In this document: piece after piece, positions 32,851 to 43,066 of the stretch
Layout of the letters: each line of letters starts with the position of its first letter
Numbering within the stretch: position 1 is the stretch's first letter
DNA from: Conchocele bisecta
Taxonomy: Eukaryota > Mollusca > Bivalvia > Lucinida > Thyasiridae
Reading direction: 5' to 3'
Assembly (NCBI GenBank): GCA_029237695.1
Contig: CM055271.1
Location: 29,542,695-29,606,694, forward strand
Length of the DNA stretch: 64,000 nt
Made by a program: the position numbers and the translations under genes
Notes under the pieces: generated by a model
The model's database searches: none
What the model saw: only the letters and a program-made list of their open reading frames with translations
What the model was told of the DNA's origin: nothing

Positions 32851-33829
32851 CACAATTTAATATCATGCTTGTCAGACTTAGCCAAAACCGGAAGAAGTTG
32901 CAGGACATTCGGTTCTGTGACCCTTCAAATGTTGCAGGACCGAAGACAGTTTTGCAGGACCGAATATTGCGCGCATTCTCGTCTGAATATTGCACGCATT
33001 CTAAGACAAATGCGATTAGTATTCACTACATACATTACAAATGCAATGACATACATGTACATATAACATATTTAAAAATTATGTTCAGAGAATGGAATTA
33101 TGAGTATTAACCTTTTGCACGCTAGCGGCAGACATAACCGTCAATTATGTTGTGGAATTTCATTGGAATTGAATCAAAATGATGCAATTCCAATTTAACA
33201 TATTTTCCTAGTTCTCAGAGATAAAAAAAAATGAAATGACGTTTGATGCAGAATTTTGAACTATTTTTCAGCCATTATTTACCCAGCATGCATCTGTATT
33301 CTGTAGCATTATTTACCCACATGATAACTTAAGTTCTAATTGGCCTTAAATGTAGTATACAACTTTGTTGCGACAAGAGAAAGAACCATATTGATTTTAG
33401 ATGAATTATCTCCCATTGTCATCCAAACACATTTCATGTATGTTTATCCATGCCTCGACAGGTATTGGCAAATAGTGTAGATCCAGATGAGCATGACGAG
33501 TCGGCTCATGACGAGCTGTCTAATCACGATCTGCACTTTTCTTGTATTTTGAGAACAAAAACATCCTCTTTCCGTAAATGGGTCAGTCTGATAATTATTT
33601 TGTGACTATTTGATTGGTTGCATAAGTAGCATATCACAGTCCATTCCAGTTACTTGGGGTGAAATTGTTTAAATAGTTTTGGGGCATTCTTTTGTAGAAA
33701 TCAAAGAACAACAAAAACAACTAGAGGTGGCAAAAATTGTCACAAGCAATGAGTCGGCAGCTCTGCTTTTTTCTGCATGCTCTAACATGGCAAGTACCCT
33801 TAACAGACCTGTACCCCTGCACCTAAACA
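32851..33829. other. Spacer with hairpin-repeat fragments
   Basis: 33330-33430 matches the repeat of 34532-34970. 33472-33545 is a degenerate copy of the GTGTAGATCC...GATCTGCAC hairpin found in the MITE at 40971. The end near 33655 (TTACTTGGGGTGAAATTGTT) resembles that MITE's right terminus. No gene. Confidence 0.5.
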
Positions 33830-34340
33830 AACACACAGACCAACATAACCTACAATACACAGCACACAGACCAACAGAACCCACTACACACAAACCAACA
33901 GAACACAGAACACAGAACACACAAGCCAACATAACCCCCAACACACAGACCAACATAACTCACAACCCACAGCGCACAGACCAACAGAACCCACAACACA
34001 CAGCACACAGACCAACAGAACCCACAACACACAAACCCACAACACACAGACCAACATAACCCACAACACACACCAACGCAACATACAACACACAACGCAC
34101 AGACCAACAGAACCCACAACACACACCCACAACCCACAACACACAGCACACAGACCAACAGAACCCACAACACACACCAACGCAACCCACAACACACAAC
34201 ACACAGACCAACAGAACCCACAACACACAAACCCACAACACACACAAACCCACAGCACACAGACAAACAGAACACACAACACACAGCACACATACCTACA
34301 ACACACAAACTCATAGAACGCACAACACAACAAACCCACA
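33830..34340 (+). repeat. CA-rich minisatellite (ACACAGACCAACAGAACCCACA)
   Basis: About 510 bp of CACACAGACCAACAGAACCC variants with no fixed period (mostly 25-30 bp steps). The strand is almost free of T; all long open frames on either strand are artefacts of composition. Confidence 0.9.
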
Positions 34341-34531
34341 TCACACTAACCATGCTAACCATGTCCGTGCCTGCATAACACTTTCGTTATTGCAATAACA
34401 TTTGAACCATTGAACAACTTGACCGGATTTCAATAGTATTTGGTAGCCATGTGTATCTGAACAGGTCACGAAATTGTACTTAGTATTTACGTTTACCATT
34501 TGCGTTTAGCAAATGTGTTTAACACATTTAT

Positions 34532-34970
34532 TATACGCCCGTTTGAAAAACGGGACGTATTATGTATTCACCTTGTATGGGCGGGCGGGCGTTCGGTCAC
34601 AGCTTGTCCACGCAATAACTAGAGTTCTACTTGACGGATCGTAACCAAATTTGATATTCAGCTTTGTTGCGACAAGAGGAAGAACCCTATTGATTTTGAA
34701 AAATTCCGATGACTTATCTCCCCTTGGCAGCCATTTGTAATTTTCACACTCTCTGTATCCTTGTCCACGCGATAACTCAAGTTATACTTGGCCGATCTTA
34801 ATCAAATCTAGTAAACAGCTTTGTTGCGACAAGAGGAGAAGCCTATTGATTTTGAAAATTTTCCGATGAATTATCCCTCCCTGGCATTCAAGTTATCCTT
34901 GTCCACACAATAACTGCTCCATCACCTCGATGGGCGTGTTTTGTGACCTTCGGCCTCACACTTGTTTATA
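34532..34970 (+). repeat. Dispersed repeat with CCCGTTTGAAAAACGGG hairpin
   Basis: It starts TTATACGCCCGTTTGAAAAA followed by CGGGACGTATTATG, then two diverged units of about 170 bp, each with GTTGCGACAAGAGG and GATTTTGAAAA. It is a non-coding dispersed element of a type I associate with bivalves. Confidence 0.7.
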
Positions 34971-35119
34971 ACTGCTTACCCATATCAATTTAATGTTTTA
35001 ATAAATTTCTTAATATAACTTGTTTTTTACCATTTTTACAGGGAATATCTTGATTCGTCTGATTTCAACATTTGGTAGATATTTCATGCTTGAATTGTGA
35101 CATAGTCATATTGTTACAG
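34971..35119. other. Spacer
   Basis: AT-rich; ends with ATTGTTACAG, the acceptor of the next exon. Confidence 0.35.
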
Positions 35120-35205
35120 CTCCTGTGAGTACTACCGGCTCACGTGCACCATTCTCGCTGCCACGCTCTCCAGAGGAAAAGAGAATGCGAAAAAGGATCG
35201 AGTAT
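35120..35205 (+). CDS. Exon of BEN-like gene 1, linker
   Basis: The acceptor is ATTGTTACAG and the donor GTAAGTTT. It begins in phase 1 and ends in phase 0: PVSTTGSRAPFSLPRSPEEK, then RMRKRIEY. It is a Ser/Pro linker with a basic end. It joins in phase to 36522-36762. The 5' exons are not identified. Confidence 0.5.
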
Positions 35206-36420
35206 GTAAGTTTGAATGCCAGCTGTGAGAAGTATACTGAGCCAAAAAAGAAAGTTTACTGTGCCTATTATGTTCATATCTATGTCATTTCAAAAGATAC
35301 ATCAAAAGTGTTGATATGTGCATGTCAAGTAACCATTTGGCAACACATTTGCATTTTTGTCGGAAATCTAAAAGTTGGTCGCATACTCGAAAAATTATGA
35401 TTTATGGAACAATGTGCAAAACTGAAAAACACAAGTTTCGAAAAAAAAATTGCTTTGCATTTCTGTTTGATGTTTTCTGTGAGATAATGATTTCTGTCAG
35501 GTCGAATTTGAACTAATATTTGTATAATACCTGTTGTGTCCACCACGGGTGTTTACTAGCGCGTTGCTGTGACGTCACACGAATTGACGTAATGTTGGAC
35601 CACGGCGTTGGGGATAGTGCGATTTTACTTGACTAGTGCGTTACTCGTTCAGCCACATCCCTGAGTTGCTGCATATGCGTAATCAATTTGAAAATGGCAG
35701 TGCGGCTGCACCCAAAAACTCTACTGACGGCAACAAGAGCAACACCCTGCTCGAGGCATCCCAAATTCCCTGATGCATCTGCGCTTGTTATTAACGCGGC
35801 ATTACTTCCAAGCAAATTTTGGTGTGTTTTGGACTTTTTACCGAATGGCTTGACTGCTCCGGTAGGCAAAACCTAAGTTTCCATTCATTGAGCACGAGCA
35901 CGTGCAAATCGCTCGAAGCGACTTTCTGTTGATTAGATCGTTACACATTGCCAGACGATAACAAATCAGATACACACCAGGTAGAGGCACTCTTGGCCGA
36001 CACTTTGACATATATAGTGTGTATATAATATATATACAGAAATAAAAAGTTATTACACATTGATGACAGTAAACTTTCTTTTTTTGCTCAGTATATGTTT
36101 TCCCGTTGAAATCTGTAGATTACACAATTAAATAATTGCAACTATAACTTTGATTGATTTGAAACTCGTGTATAGTATTATTGTTTGTCACTATCAATAT
36201 TTTCAATGACCATGATGAATTTAAAATGTGCATTTTTAGCCTTTTTTTTTTAAAACAAATAATCCTGGGTATTGGATTGGTGAAAGGCGGGGGTCGGGCG
36301 GCGTCCACAATCATTGTTAGTGTTGTGTTAAGTCCATATCTCCATAACTGTACATCCTAGGACCAGCAAACTCTTTGAACGTTATGCTTTTTCAATTTCA
36401 ATGTTAAAGATGGATACACT
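35206..36420. other. Intron of BEN-like gene 1
   Basis: It contains a minus-strand Tc1-like fragment (35633-35869) and a dispersed-repeat fragment (36258-36322, inverted relative to 49915-49990; shares TATTGGATTGG and GGCGGCGTCCACAATCA). No other gene. Confidence 0.45.
35633..35869 (-). mobile_element. Tc1-like transposase N-terminal fragment
   Basis: The minus-strand ORF contains QGVALVAVSRVFGCSRTAIF followed by KLITHMQQLRDVAER, a good match by eye to the helix-turn-helix plus linker that opens Tc1-family transposases (A-V-S-R-x-F-G-x-S-R-T-A-I). The frame runs into a stop after AERVTH and no catalytic domain follows. It is a different lineage from the Tc1 at 56186. Confidence 0.5.
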
Positions 36421-36790
36421 AATAGTACATGTACTACCAGATGCCTTGTAGGGCACAATGGCTGCAGCTAGCTATCTAGTGACAATTTCATTCCACTTGT
36501 GATATCATCTTCATTAATTAGCAAATTGTCGAAGATGGGGACGACTTGAGGCCAGGATATATCTTGCTGACCGCCGACTCCCAGCCGGCTGTACCCAGTT
36601 CTTGGGCCCAAAAGCTGCGATGCCAGTCCAGGAGCAAGTTAGGCGGCAAGCTCATCAAGCAAATGATGGACTGCCTCCTGGATGTCACAGAATACGGCAT
36701 CGCTGGCGGATCGGCAGCTTTGAAGCTGACCAGGGCAAAGCCCATTGTGGAAGCCATGGAATGTAAGCATATGACTAATGTAAATAAAAA
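36421..36790 (+). repeat. 370-bp duplicated segment, copy 1
   Basis: It is nearly identical (only a few substitutions) to 38740-39109, and both are 370 bp. It spans intron sequence, the BEN-like exon at 36522-36762 and its donor. Edges are sharp. Confidence 0.92.
36522..36762 (+). CDS. BEN-like exon of gene 1
   Basis: Phase 0 in, phase 1 out. The product reads QIVEDGDDLRPGYILLTADS, then GGKLIKQMMDCLLDVTEYGI, AGGSAALKLTRAKPIVEAME. The pattern (a G-x-L-hydrophobic helix, LL-D, E-x-G, then L-x-x-KPIVEAM) resembles BEN domains, which act in transcriptional repression and chromatin binding. The match is by eye and could be another small helical domain. The acceptor is TTAATTAG, which is weak; the donor GTAAGC is strong. 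Confidence 0.5.
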
Positions 36791-37581
36791 GAATGTCAGT
36801 GACATAATTACACCCCGGCATACAAAGTATGCTGAAGGTTATGTAGTATTTGGCATTCCATCCATTTGTTCGTCCGTCCATCCCGTTCGGCTACGTGCAC
36901 GTTTCTCATTCCTACAATAACTTTGGCCCTAAATGGTACTTGTTTGTATTGATGGGCTTTAAGCACCATTCCATTCCTACAGTAACTACTCAATAGTTTT
37001 GCCAGTTCTATATTCATATACAATGACATGATGCATATGAACATGCCTCACACCCTCCACCCAACCAGTATTACGACCTTGACCTTTCAACTTTAAACGT
37101 TTACTTTGTGGTTTGGACAATTTTACATGCACGTTTGTCAATCATACAGTAACTTCTCAATAGTTTTGGACAATTGTTCCAATTATTATACACCTAGTAC
37201 TTTATGTAACATATGAACATGCCTTATTTCTTTCTGTAACCCACTTGTGCTGCCTTCATGCCCAATGTCAAGGTCACTTGCTCTAGCAATGACTGCAAAC
37301 CATATACCTGTATATTATGAAATGGCAAGTTCACCAATAGTCTCGATCCCAAATCCTATGCCTTAAAATTGTATAGTTTACTTGTAACCCGTCAGAATTT
37401 TAGGGCATTTACGGTTACCTTTGTGTTTGGTTCATCTTGACAATATGATTGAAATACATGAACATAATACAAAATATAGCTCTATTTCTGTGACCATCTA
37501 GGGTTAAGCTGCAAAAGCACCATCTATGTTCTTGTTTCATGAAATGTGCTTCTATTACAATTATTACTTATCTTTTTTCAG
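36763..37581. other. Intron with dispersed repeat
   Basis: From about 36806 (ACACCCCGGCATACAAAGTA) to 37300 the sequence looks like a dispersed non-coding repeat, with internal repetition of CATTCCTACA(G/A)TAACT. Confidence 0.45.
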
Positions 37582-37685
37582 CATTTGGGACGACGGCCCT
37601 TAAAATGACACTTTCCGAAGTAACCCAGGATATCAACGAGAAAATGTATACTGGGAGGATGCTTAATCGACAACCTGTGGCCTAG
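37582..37685 (+). CDS. Terminal exon of BEN-like gene 1
   Basis: After TCTTTTTTCAG the split codon completes in phase 1 with the previous exon, giving SFGTTALKMTLSEVTQDINE, then KMYTGRMLNRQPVA and TAG at 37683-37685. The phase match across three exons (35120, 36522, 37582) is the main support for a real spliced gene. Confidence 0.5.
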
Positions 37686-37993
37686 AGCAAATAAAGTGAC
37701 ATTTTGTAAAAAATATATTTTTGGAGAAAAAAGGACATGCATACAGCAAAATTAGCACGAAAATATGCAATTAACGAGTTAATTTAGTTTAAGGGATAGC
37801 AACCTGCGGCGTCCCCATCTTGGCCCTGGTCAATTAGGGCTCACTGGCTTTTTGGCGGTAAACTTGGCACCGCCGCCACTGGTCAGTCGCGCATTAGCAG
37901 AGCCCACGCGCGGAGTGGCTTCGTTTTGTTTGCGGTTTATATAATTTATTGTGTGTATTACCAATAGTTTAATGTTCTGGAACATATATTACA
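37686..37993. other. Spacer; possible 5' region of the ORF1-like gene
   Basis: From about 37800 the GC content rises (GCGGCGTCCCC, GCCCACGCGCGGAGTGGC) up to the ATG at 37994, suggesting the 5' leader of the retroelement-like gene. Confidence 0.4.
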
Positions 37994-38739
37994 ATGGCAA
38001 CCGATATCAGTGATGACCATGTGGACATTGTGTTGACGGAAGAAACGGACTCGTTTGATTTCGATGCATGGGCCGCAGAATGTGGTTTAACGAGTAAATC
38101 TGTGATAGTTCTGAAAAAGGAGGAATTAACGACAAGGAAAGCGATTGTATTGTTGAGTACGGGATGTGAAGGAACTTGGATTTACGATGGGTCAATATAA
38201 GCTGATCATGGCCGCTATATGTGATCTCCAGAAGCCGGCGACCGTCGACGACCATCAGACGCCAGTCAGTACCGTCAGCCATGTCGACGACGACATTACG
38301 ATCAAGGACATCCGGGCACAAACGATCGACCTAAATGACGCAGGTAAGCGACTAGATGAGTTGCTGTCTGGGAATGTCCCACCCCCTGTTGTTAGTGTAC
38401 CCGTACATGCGACTGAAAACCCAACATCTACAGTCGATCCCTACATCACAGTCTTGCAAAGCTGTGCACGTGACACAGTTCCTGACGGAAAAGGCTAAAC
38501 GTCGAAGTCAGAGCAGGCGGAAAGATTTCGTCATGAAAACAAGCGGCCCGGACAGTGAGCGTTTTCTCATCAAATGCGAGGATGATCACCCATATGCTGG
38601 GATTTATATCGAGGAGTGGGGTGCAGCAAACTGCTGGGTACTCAACCATCTATTACAGACAGTACAGTTGCCTCGGCCAGACATGGAGTATTACCTGGCG
38701 TACACAGCAAAAATATTCGAATTTGCTGAGAAATACACC
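37994..38739 (+). pseudogene. Retroelement ORF1/gag-like gene, frameshifted and truncated
   Basis: It opens MATDISDDHVDIVLTEETDS with an acidic start, then a SAM-like helical domain (FDAWAAECGLTSKSV, LKKEEL, DVKELGFTMGQYKLI). A linker follows, then a conserved block: AVHVTQFLTEKAKRRSQSRR, HPYAGIYIEEWGAANCWVLN, YYLAYTAKIFEFAEKY. I recognise this two-part layout from multi-copy ORFs in marine invertebrates that look like retroelement structural proteins; assignment to a named clade is not possible. The frame shifts near 38160 and 38450. At 38740 the reading is cut off exactly where the second copy of the 370-bp segment begins, so the usual continuation is missing. Confidence 0.65.
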
Positions 38740-39109
38740 AATAGTACATGTACTACCAGATGCCTTGTAGGGCACAATGGCTGCAGCTAGCTATCTAGTG
38801 ACAATTTCATCCCACTTGTGATATCATCTTCATTAATTAGCAAATTGTCGAAGATGGGGACGACTTGAGGCCAGGATATATCTTGCTGACCGCCGACTCC
38901 CAGCCGGCTGTACCCAGTTCTTGGGCCCAAAAGCTGCGATGCCAGTCCAGGAGCAAGTTAGGCGGCAAGCTCATCAAGCAAATGATGGACTGCCTCCTGG
39001 ATGTCACAGAATACGGCATCGCTGGCGGATCGGCAGCTTTGAGGCTGACCAGGGCAAAGCCCATTGTGGAAGCCATGGAATGTAAGCATATGACTAATGT
39101 AAATAAAAA
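38740..39109 (+). repeat. 370-bp duplicated segment, copy 2 (with BEN-like exon copy)
   Basis: Copy of 36421-36790 carrying a second intact BEN-like exon (38841-39081, same splice sites; one visible amino-acid change, KLTR to RLTR). It abuts the truncated ORF1-like gene on its left and unrelated sequence (CGATCCTTGATGC) on its right. Confidence 0.92.
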
Positions 39110-40182
39110 CGATCCTTGATGCAGTTAGTCGCCTACATGAACTCAATGGCATTAGTAGGCTGTACTCATATCTCAGTGTATAATCCAAAATGTATTATTC
39201 TATGTTGTGTACTTTGTTTCTCACATGCGCGTTACAGCGATTATATGTCGTAATCTATGCATGCACTAAATGTGTTGCAGTACCGTATTGTGTCAGTTAT
39301 TTGAGCAACTGCCGTTATGGTTTCAGGGCGCAATTCACTGGAATCAGCCTTGGATAATGAAGTGCGCGCCTTCAGATCACAGACATTTGCACCGAGCACG
39401 AAGGACACACTGATACTATTTGTCGTTATGTTGCAATGTTAGCTCGTACTCTAAAGTTTTCGTCTGTTAAACAATATTTAAACATTATCAGAGTATTGCA
39501 TCTCGAATGGAACCTGGAAAATCCACTTGAGCTGGCTCGTAACAAGCCATCTCATCTTGATCTACACTGTGATAAGTTTTTAAGTCAGATTTTTTTTCTT
39601 CAGATTTTTGCAAAATCAGTGCCCCTATTCTGATGGATAGGCATGTCTAAAAATTGAACATAGAATAGACCATGATCAGGGTTCCAGATAAGCTGTGTAT
39701 TTGCGTAAATACTCCATTAAAAATGCCCAAAACTCAATTAACATCAGAAGCTGTGAGTATCAAAAAGCAATCAAAATGACCAATACCCAATATGTCGCAA
39801 ATCGTATGAGTACTGTTAAATGTTATGCAGCAACTTTATATTAAGAATATCTTGATATTATGGAAACAAGGCCAAACATAATTATAGGGCCGGGCCGCAA
39901 AGGCCCATATATGTTGTGCGTATCATGCAAAGTACATTATGATATTTCAGTCTTATGCATCCAGTTTGAACATTTTCGCAGGGTAACACCTGTGTTGTTG
40001 TTACTTTCTTTTCTTCTGTATTTCCCGCCTGTCTGGGCCTCTTGTTGATATATAGATATCTGTATTTGAATCCAGATATTTACATTTAAATAGGGATATC
40101 TGTATTTAAACATAGAGATCTGTATTTGATAAGTTAAAACCCAAACGACTTGCCATATATACATGTACTTATAGAGAACGTC
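39110..40182. other. Spacer
   Basis: No gene supported. 39520-39600 carries a degenerate hairpin fragment of the MITE family at 40971. At 40047-40135 there are four units of about 24 bp built on GATATCTGTATTT. The ATG at 40183 follows. Confidence 0.4.
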
Positions 40183-40237
40183 ATGGAGATTGAAGAAAGT
40201 GGTGACAGGTCGGTGGCGATGGAGTTGAGTGAATGTG
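40183..40237 (+). CDS. First coding exon of BEN-like gene 2
   Basis: ATG gives MEIEESGDRSVAMELSEC with donor G|GTAAGC in phase 1. It joins in phase to the BEN-like exon at 40521 (split GAT codon). Short, but the phase and donor are good. Confidence 0.5.
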
Positions 40238-40520
40238 GTAAGCGTTGCATAAATTTTATACAGGCTATATGATACAGGCCTGGGAATTAATAGTCCCATC
40301 AACCGTACATCCTTAGCATACACTATATTGTGAATAATATTGACTTGACTATGGTACCATGTGTCTCACTGGTTTGGATCTTCTGTGCCACGCAAGTCGA
40401 GGATGGCCATTTTACAATTCTTTATATAATGAATTATGTGTGTGGATCGACCACTAAGATTGTCCAGCTAGCTCCTATGTCATACTTTTTACTGGTCTGA
40501 AATTGAAATGTTTCTTTCAG

Positions 40521-40760
40521 ATCTGGCATATGTCGGCGAAAGTCGCTATGGCGTGAAGATGCCGCGGAACATCCTTCAGCGGGCGGAGAAAACTGCCAAG
40601 ACAGTGGAAAAACTGGCCCTGAACATGATTGAGTTTCTCCTATCTAATGAGGAAATACAGACGGTCACCGTCTACGGGAATCCCCAGCATGGGAAACTTT
40701 CCATGGATGAGGACAAAAGGAAGGCACTGAGAAGGAACAATAAAAAATTTCATGTGTTTC
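40521..40760 (+). CDS. BEN-like exon of gene 2
   Basis: After TTTCTTTCAG the product reads LAYVGESRYGVKMPRNILQR, then AEKTAKTVEKLALNMIEFLL, SNEEIQTVTVYGNPQHGKLS, MDEDKRKALR. The order (a G-x-S-x-YGV-x-x-P entry, a helix with LA-x-x-MI-x-x-LLS-x-EE, a V-x-G loop, then LD/MDEDK-x-x-AL) is that of BEN domains, and I consider it the best domain match in the host-like genes here. The 3' edge is uncertain: no good donor in the right phase precedes the MITE material beginning near 40795. BEN proteins usually bind DNA or chromatin as repressors. Confidence 0.6.
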
Positions 40761-40794
40761 TGGCATTAATTATCATGTTCAGTATGGGAGTTTG

Positions 40795-40966
40795 CAAACA
40801 GTGTAGATGAAGATGAGCCAGCTCGTAACGAGCCATATTTTCTTGTTTTTAAAACAATATATCACCGTTTTTCAAGTGGATTGGTCAGAAAATCATTTTC
40901 TGATGAATGGATTGGTCTGATGATTATTATGGACCAGTCCTATTCAGTTACTTAGGGGTGAAAGGC
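40795..40966 (+). mobile_element. Truncated piggyBac-type MITE sharing a TTAA with the next copy
   Basis: It has part of the GTGTAGAT...GAGCC hairpin at 40797-40830 and a right terminus TTACTTAGGGGTGAAAGGC directly followed by TTAA (40967-40970). That TTAA is also the left duplication of the MITE at 40971. The left end is missing. Confidence 0.6.
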
Positions 40967-41210
40967 TTAACCCTTTCAACACCACAGACCTCTATAGTGG
41001 TTTTTGCAAAAAGTGTAGATCCAGAGGAGCCGGCTCGTGACGAGCCGTCTCATCAGGATCTGCACATTTTGCAAGTAATTTTCATATTTTTACAACAAAA
41101 ACACCCCCCTTTTGTAAATGGACTAGTCTGAAAATGATTTTGACCATTGGATTGGTTGCAAAATTAGCATATCACAGTCCATTCCAATTACTTGGGGTTG
41201 AAAGGGTTAA
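40967..41210 (+). mobile_element. piggyBac-type MITE, 236 bp, TTAA-flanked
   Basis: TTAA at 40967 and 41207 flanks terminal repeats CCCTTTCAACACC (40971-40983) and, on the other strand, CCCTTTCAACCCC (41194-41206). It carries the hairpin GTGTAGATCC...GGATCTGCAC (41013-41065) with an inner CGAGCCGGCTCG palindrome. No coding capacity. A relative lies at 52182-52467. Confidence 0.85.
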
Positions 41211-41792
41211 ATAGCATTTGTTGTACCGGCTTCCGGACAGTGCGATATAATCAACACTTCAGCGTCCATCCCTGTGTCTTTTTAACCCCCGACTGAGTTA
41301 GCAATCACCCCTGAGTCTGTTGTCTGTAGATGAATGCTTACAAATCGAAACAAACGCGATGTGCTGGTGACAGTCTGGCGTCCACCTCATTGCAATACAT
41401 GCAGCAAGCCAATCCATTTTAATTTGCTCCATGGTGTGGGGCGGGATCTATCATCAGCTGCAGTGCTGCTTCTCTGATCCCTAAGATAGAATAAGGCACA
41501 GTATCCTCTGCTTCTTGTACGAGGCAAGTACAAGGGCATGGGGCGCCTAGTGATTTGGTGTGGTAAGGGCACCTGACACCAAATCAGGATTTCGTAAATT
41601 CAGAGCTGAGTTACGACTTCTCTCCTCAACGCAGGCGTATTCCCGGCTCGAAGTGACTTGTTACGAGTTGATGAGCAGTAAAACACCATATCATCTTCAA
41701 TTGAGTTTTGGATTTCTGTGTAATGAATATTTTAACTGCAAAACACTTGCAGCTTGAACCATTATCACTTTAGTTTTGTGTTTTCTTTACAG
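41211..41792. other. Spacer with SINE-like fragments
   Basis: 41470-41650 (GATAGAATAAGGCACAGTAT, then GGTGTGGTAAGGGCACCTGA) recurs in diverged form near 19240, 42480, 43965, 44390, 50190 and 51440, suggesting a dispersed SINE-like family. No gene. Confidence 0.45.
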
Positions 41793-41920
41793 GTCACATA
41801 TTCAGTCGCTATCGTCAGGATGCGGACAAGGCACAAGACATGTATGTGGGAGAAGATCGTGAAGGGACTTAACGACAAAATAAGAAAACTGAGAACTGGA
41901 ATTTACAAACATAAGCAGTG
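41793..41920 (+). pseudogene. Last-exon-like sequence of BEN-like gene 2, frameshifted
   Basis: After TTTCTTTACAG, phase 1 reads HIFSRYRQDADKAQ, then shifts frame to CMWEKIVKGLNDKIRKLRTG and IYKHKQ. It corresponds to the exon at 27350-27477. The frameshift near 41845 suggests that this gene copy is decayed or that I have misplaced a small intron. Confidence 0.45.
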
Positions 41921-42644
41921 CTCCAGATAAGATGCGTATGTGGGTAGAAATTTTAGAATATTTCACTAATTTTCAAACAGAACATAGATGTTTGGAGTTC
42001 TTTAGAATCGTCTCCTCCAAATGTGTATGTTTTTGCAGAGAATGTAGAAAAATATTATGAAAATATGCAGCTTATCTGGAGCTCCGCATAAACGAGACTC
42101 ACTTTAACGATGGGGTTCAAACTTTCCATTTAATCCTCAGGTTGTGTCTTACTGACACAATTTTCTAGTCAAACTGTGCCATTGATAAAAATAGTGTAGT
42201 AACTTGATCCTTGGATCAGCTACTTCACTTTTTTCATCCAACCTGATCTGCCGAATACCAATTAACTTGCACCGCCTTCCTGATCCATGGATCACTAAGT
42301 TACTACACTAATATTATGTTATGTGTTATCTTGTGTCTAATTGTGAACATTAAACATGTTAAATGCAGCTAGAATATTGGGCCATATTCACACTTTATAC
42401 TTGCCATCCATGCATGCACTCATGCAGTAACTGCATGCAGTAACCGTTTCATTATCACTAGATTAACAATAACAATGGGATTCATACTTTCTGCAATCCC
42501 GTCCACCCGGTTTTGCCCTCATGTACATTTTTATTTTGGCTTTCTTGTATGTGAGAGTTGAATAGGGTTATACCCCACCTATATAAGTAGTAGGATTAGT
42601 AATCTATTATTACCTTTAGAGGATATGTGCATAGTGAGGACCTA
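41921..42644. other. Spacer
   Basis: Contains a stretch (42185-42310) in which AGTGTAGTAACTTGATCC(TTGGATCA) recurs inverted as TGATCCATGGATCACTAAGT followed by TACTACACT, a diverged hairpin of about 120 bp. No gene. Confidence 0.45.
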
Positions 42645-43066
42645 GCGAGTGGAATATTTCCGCTCAGTGGCATTTCCAGTGAAAATAACACTGGCAGTGG
42701 AATATTTCACCGGAATTCCAGTGGAATGTCAGCAGAATTTCCAGTGGAATACCGACGGAATTCAGTGGAATATCAGTACATTCCATTGGAAATTCCAGCG
42801 AAATATTCCACCGGAATTCCAGTGGAATGCCACCAGAATTTCCAGTGGAATATCGACGGAATTCAGTGGAATATCAGTGCATTCCTTTGGAAATTCCACT
42901 GGATTCCAGCGAAATATTCCAATGGAATTCCAATGGAATTACCACCGGAATACCAGTGCAATATTTCGCCGGAATTTTCACTGGAATACCAGTGACTTCC
43001 GCTGGAAATTCCAGTGTATTCCGGCGAAATATTCCAGTGGAATTCCATTGCTTTTTTTCTCTAGGG
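42645..43066 (+). repeat. Palindromic-word array 3 (GGAATTCC type)
   Basis: GGAATTCCAGTGGAATRYC and related words, with a higher-order step of about 101 bp between the two clearest units (CCGGAATTCCAGTGGAATG near 42710 and 42811). It ends TTTTTCTCTAGGG (43054-43066), which matches the end motif of the other arrays and also forms the acceptor of the following exon. Open frames across it are artefacts. Confidence 0.85.

Noticed and set aside
33850..34362. Minus-strand Cys/Val-rich ORFs up to 170 codons
   Set aside because: Translation of the CA-rich minisatellite in three overlapping frames; composition artefact.
42649..43064. Long plus-strand ORF through the GGAATTCC array
   Set aside because: Several frames are open at once across the array; only the part after 43065 has family-like sequence.
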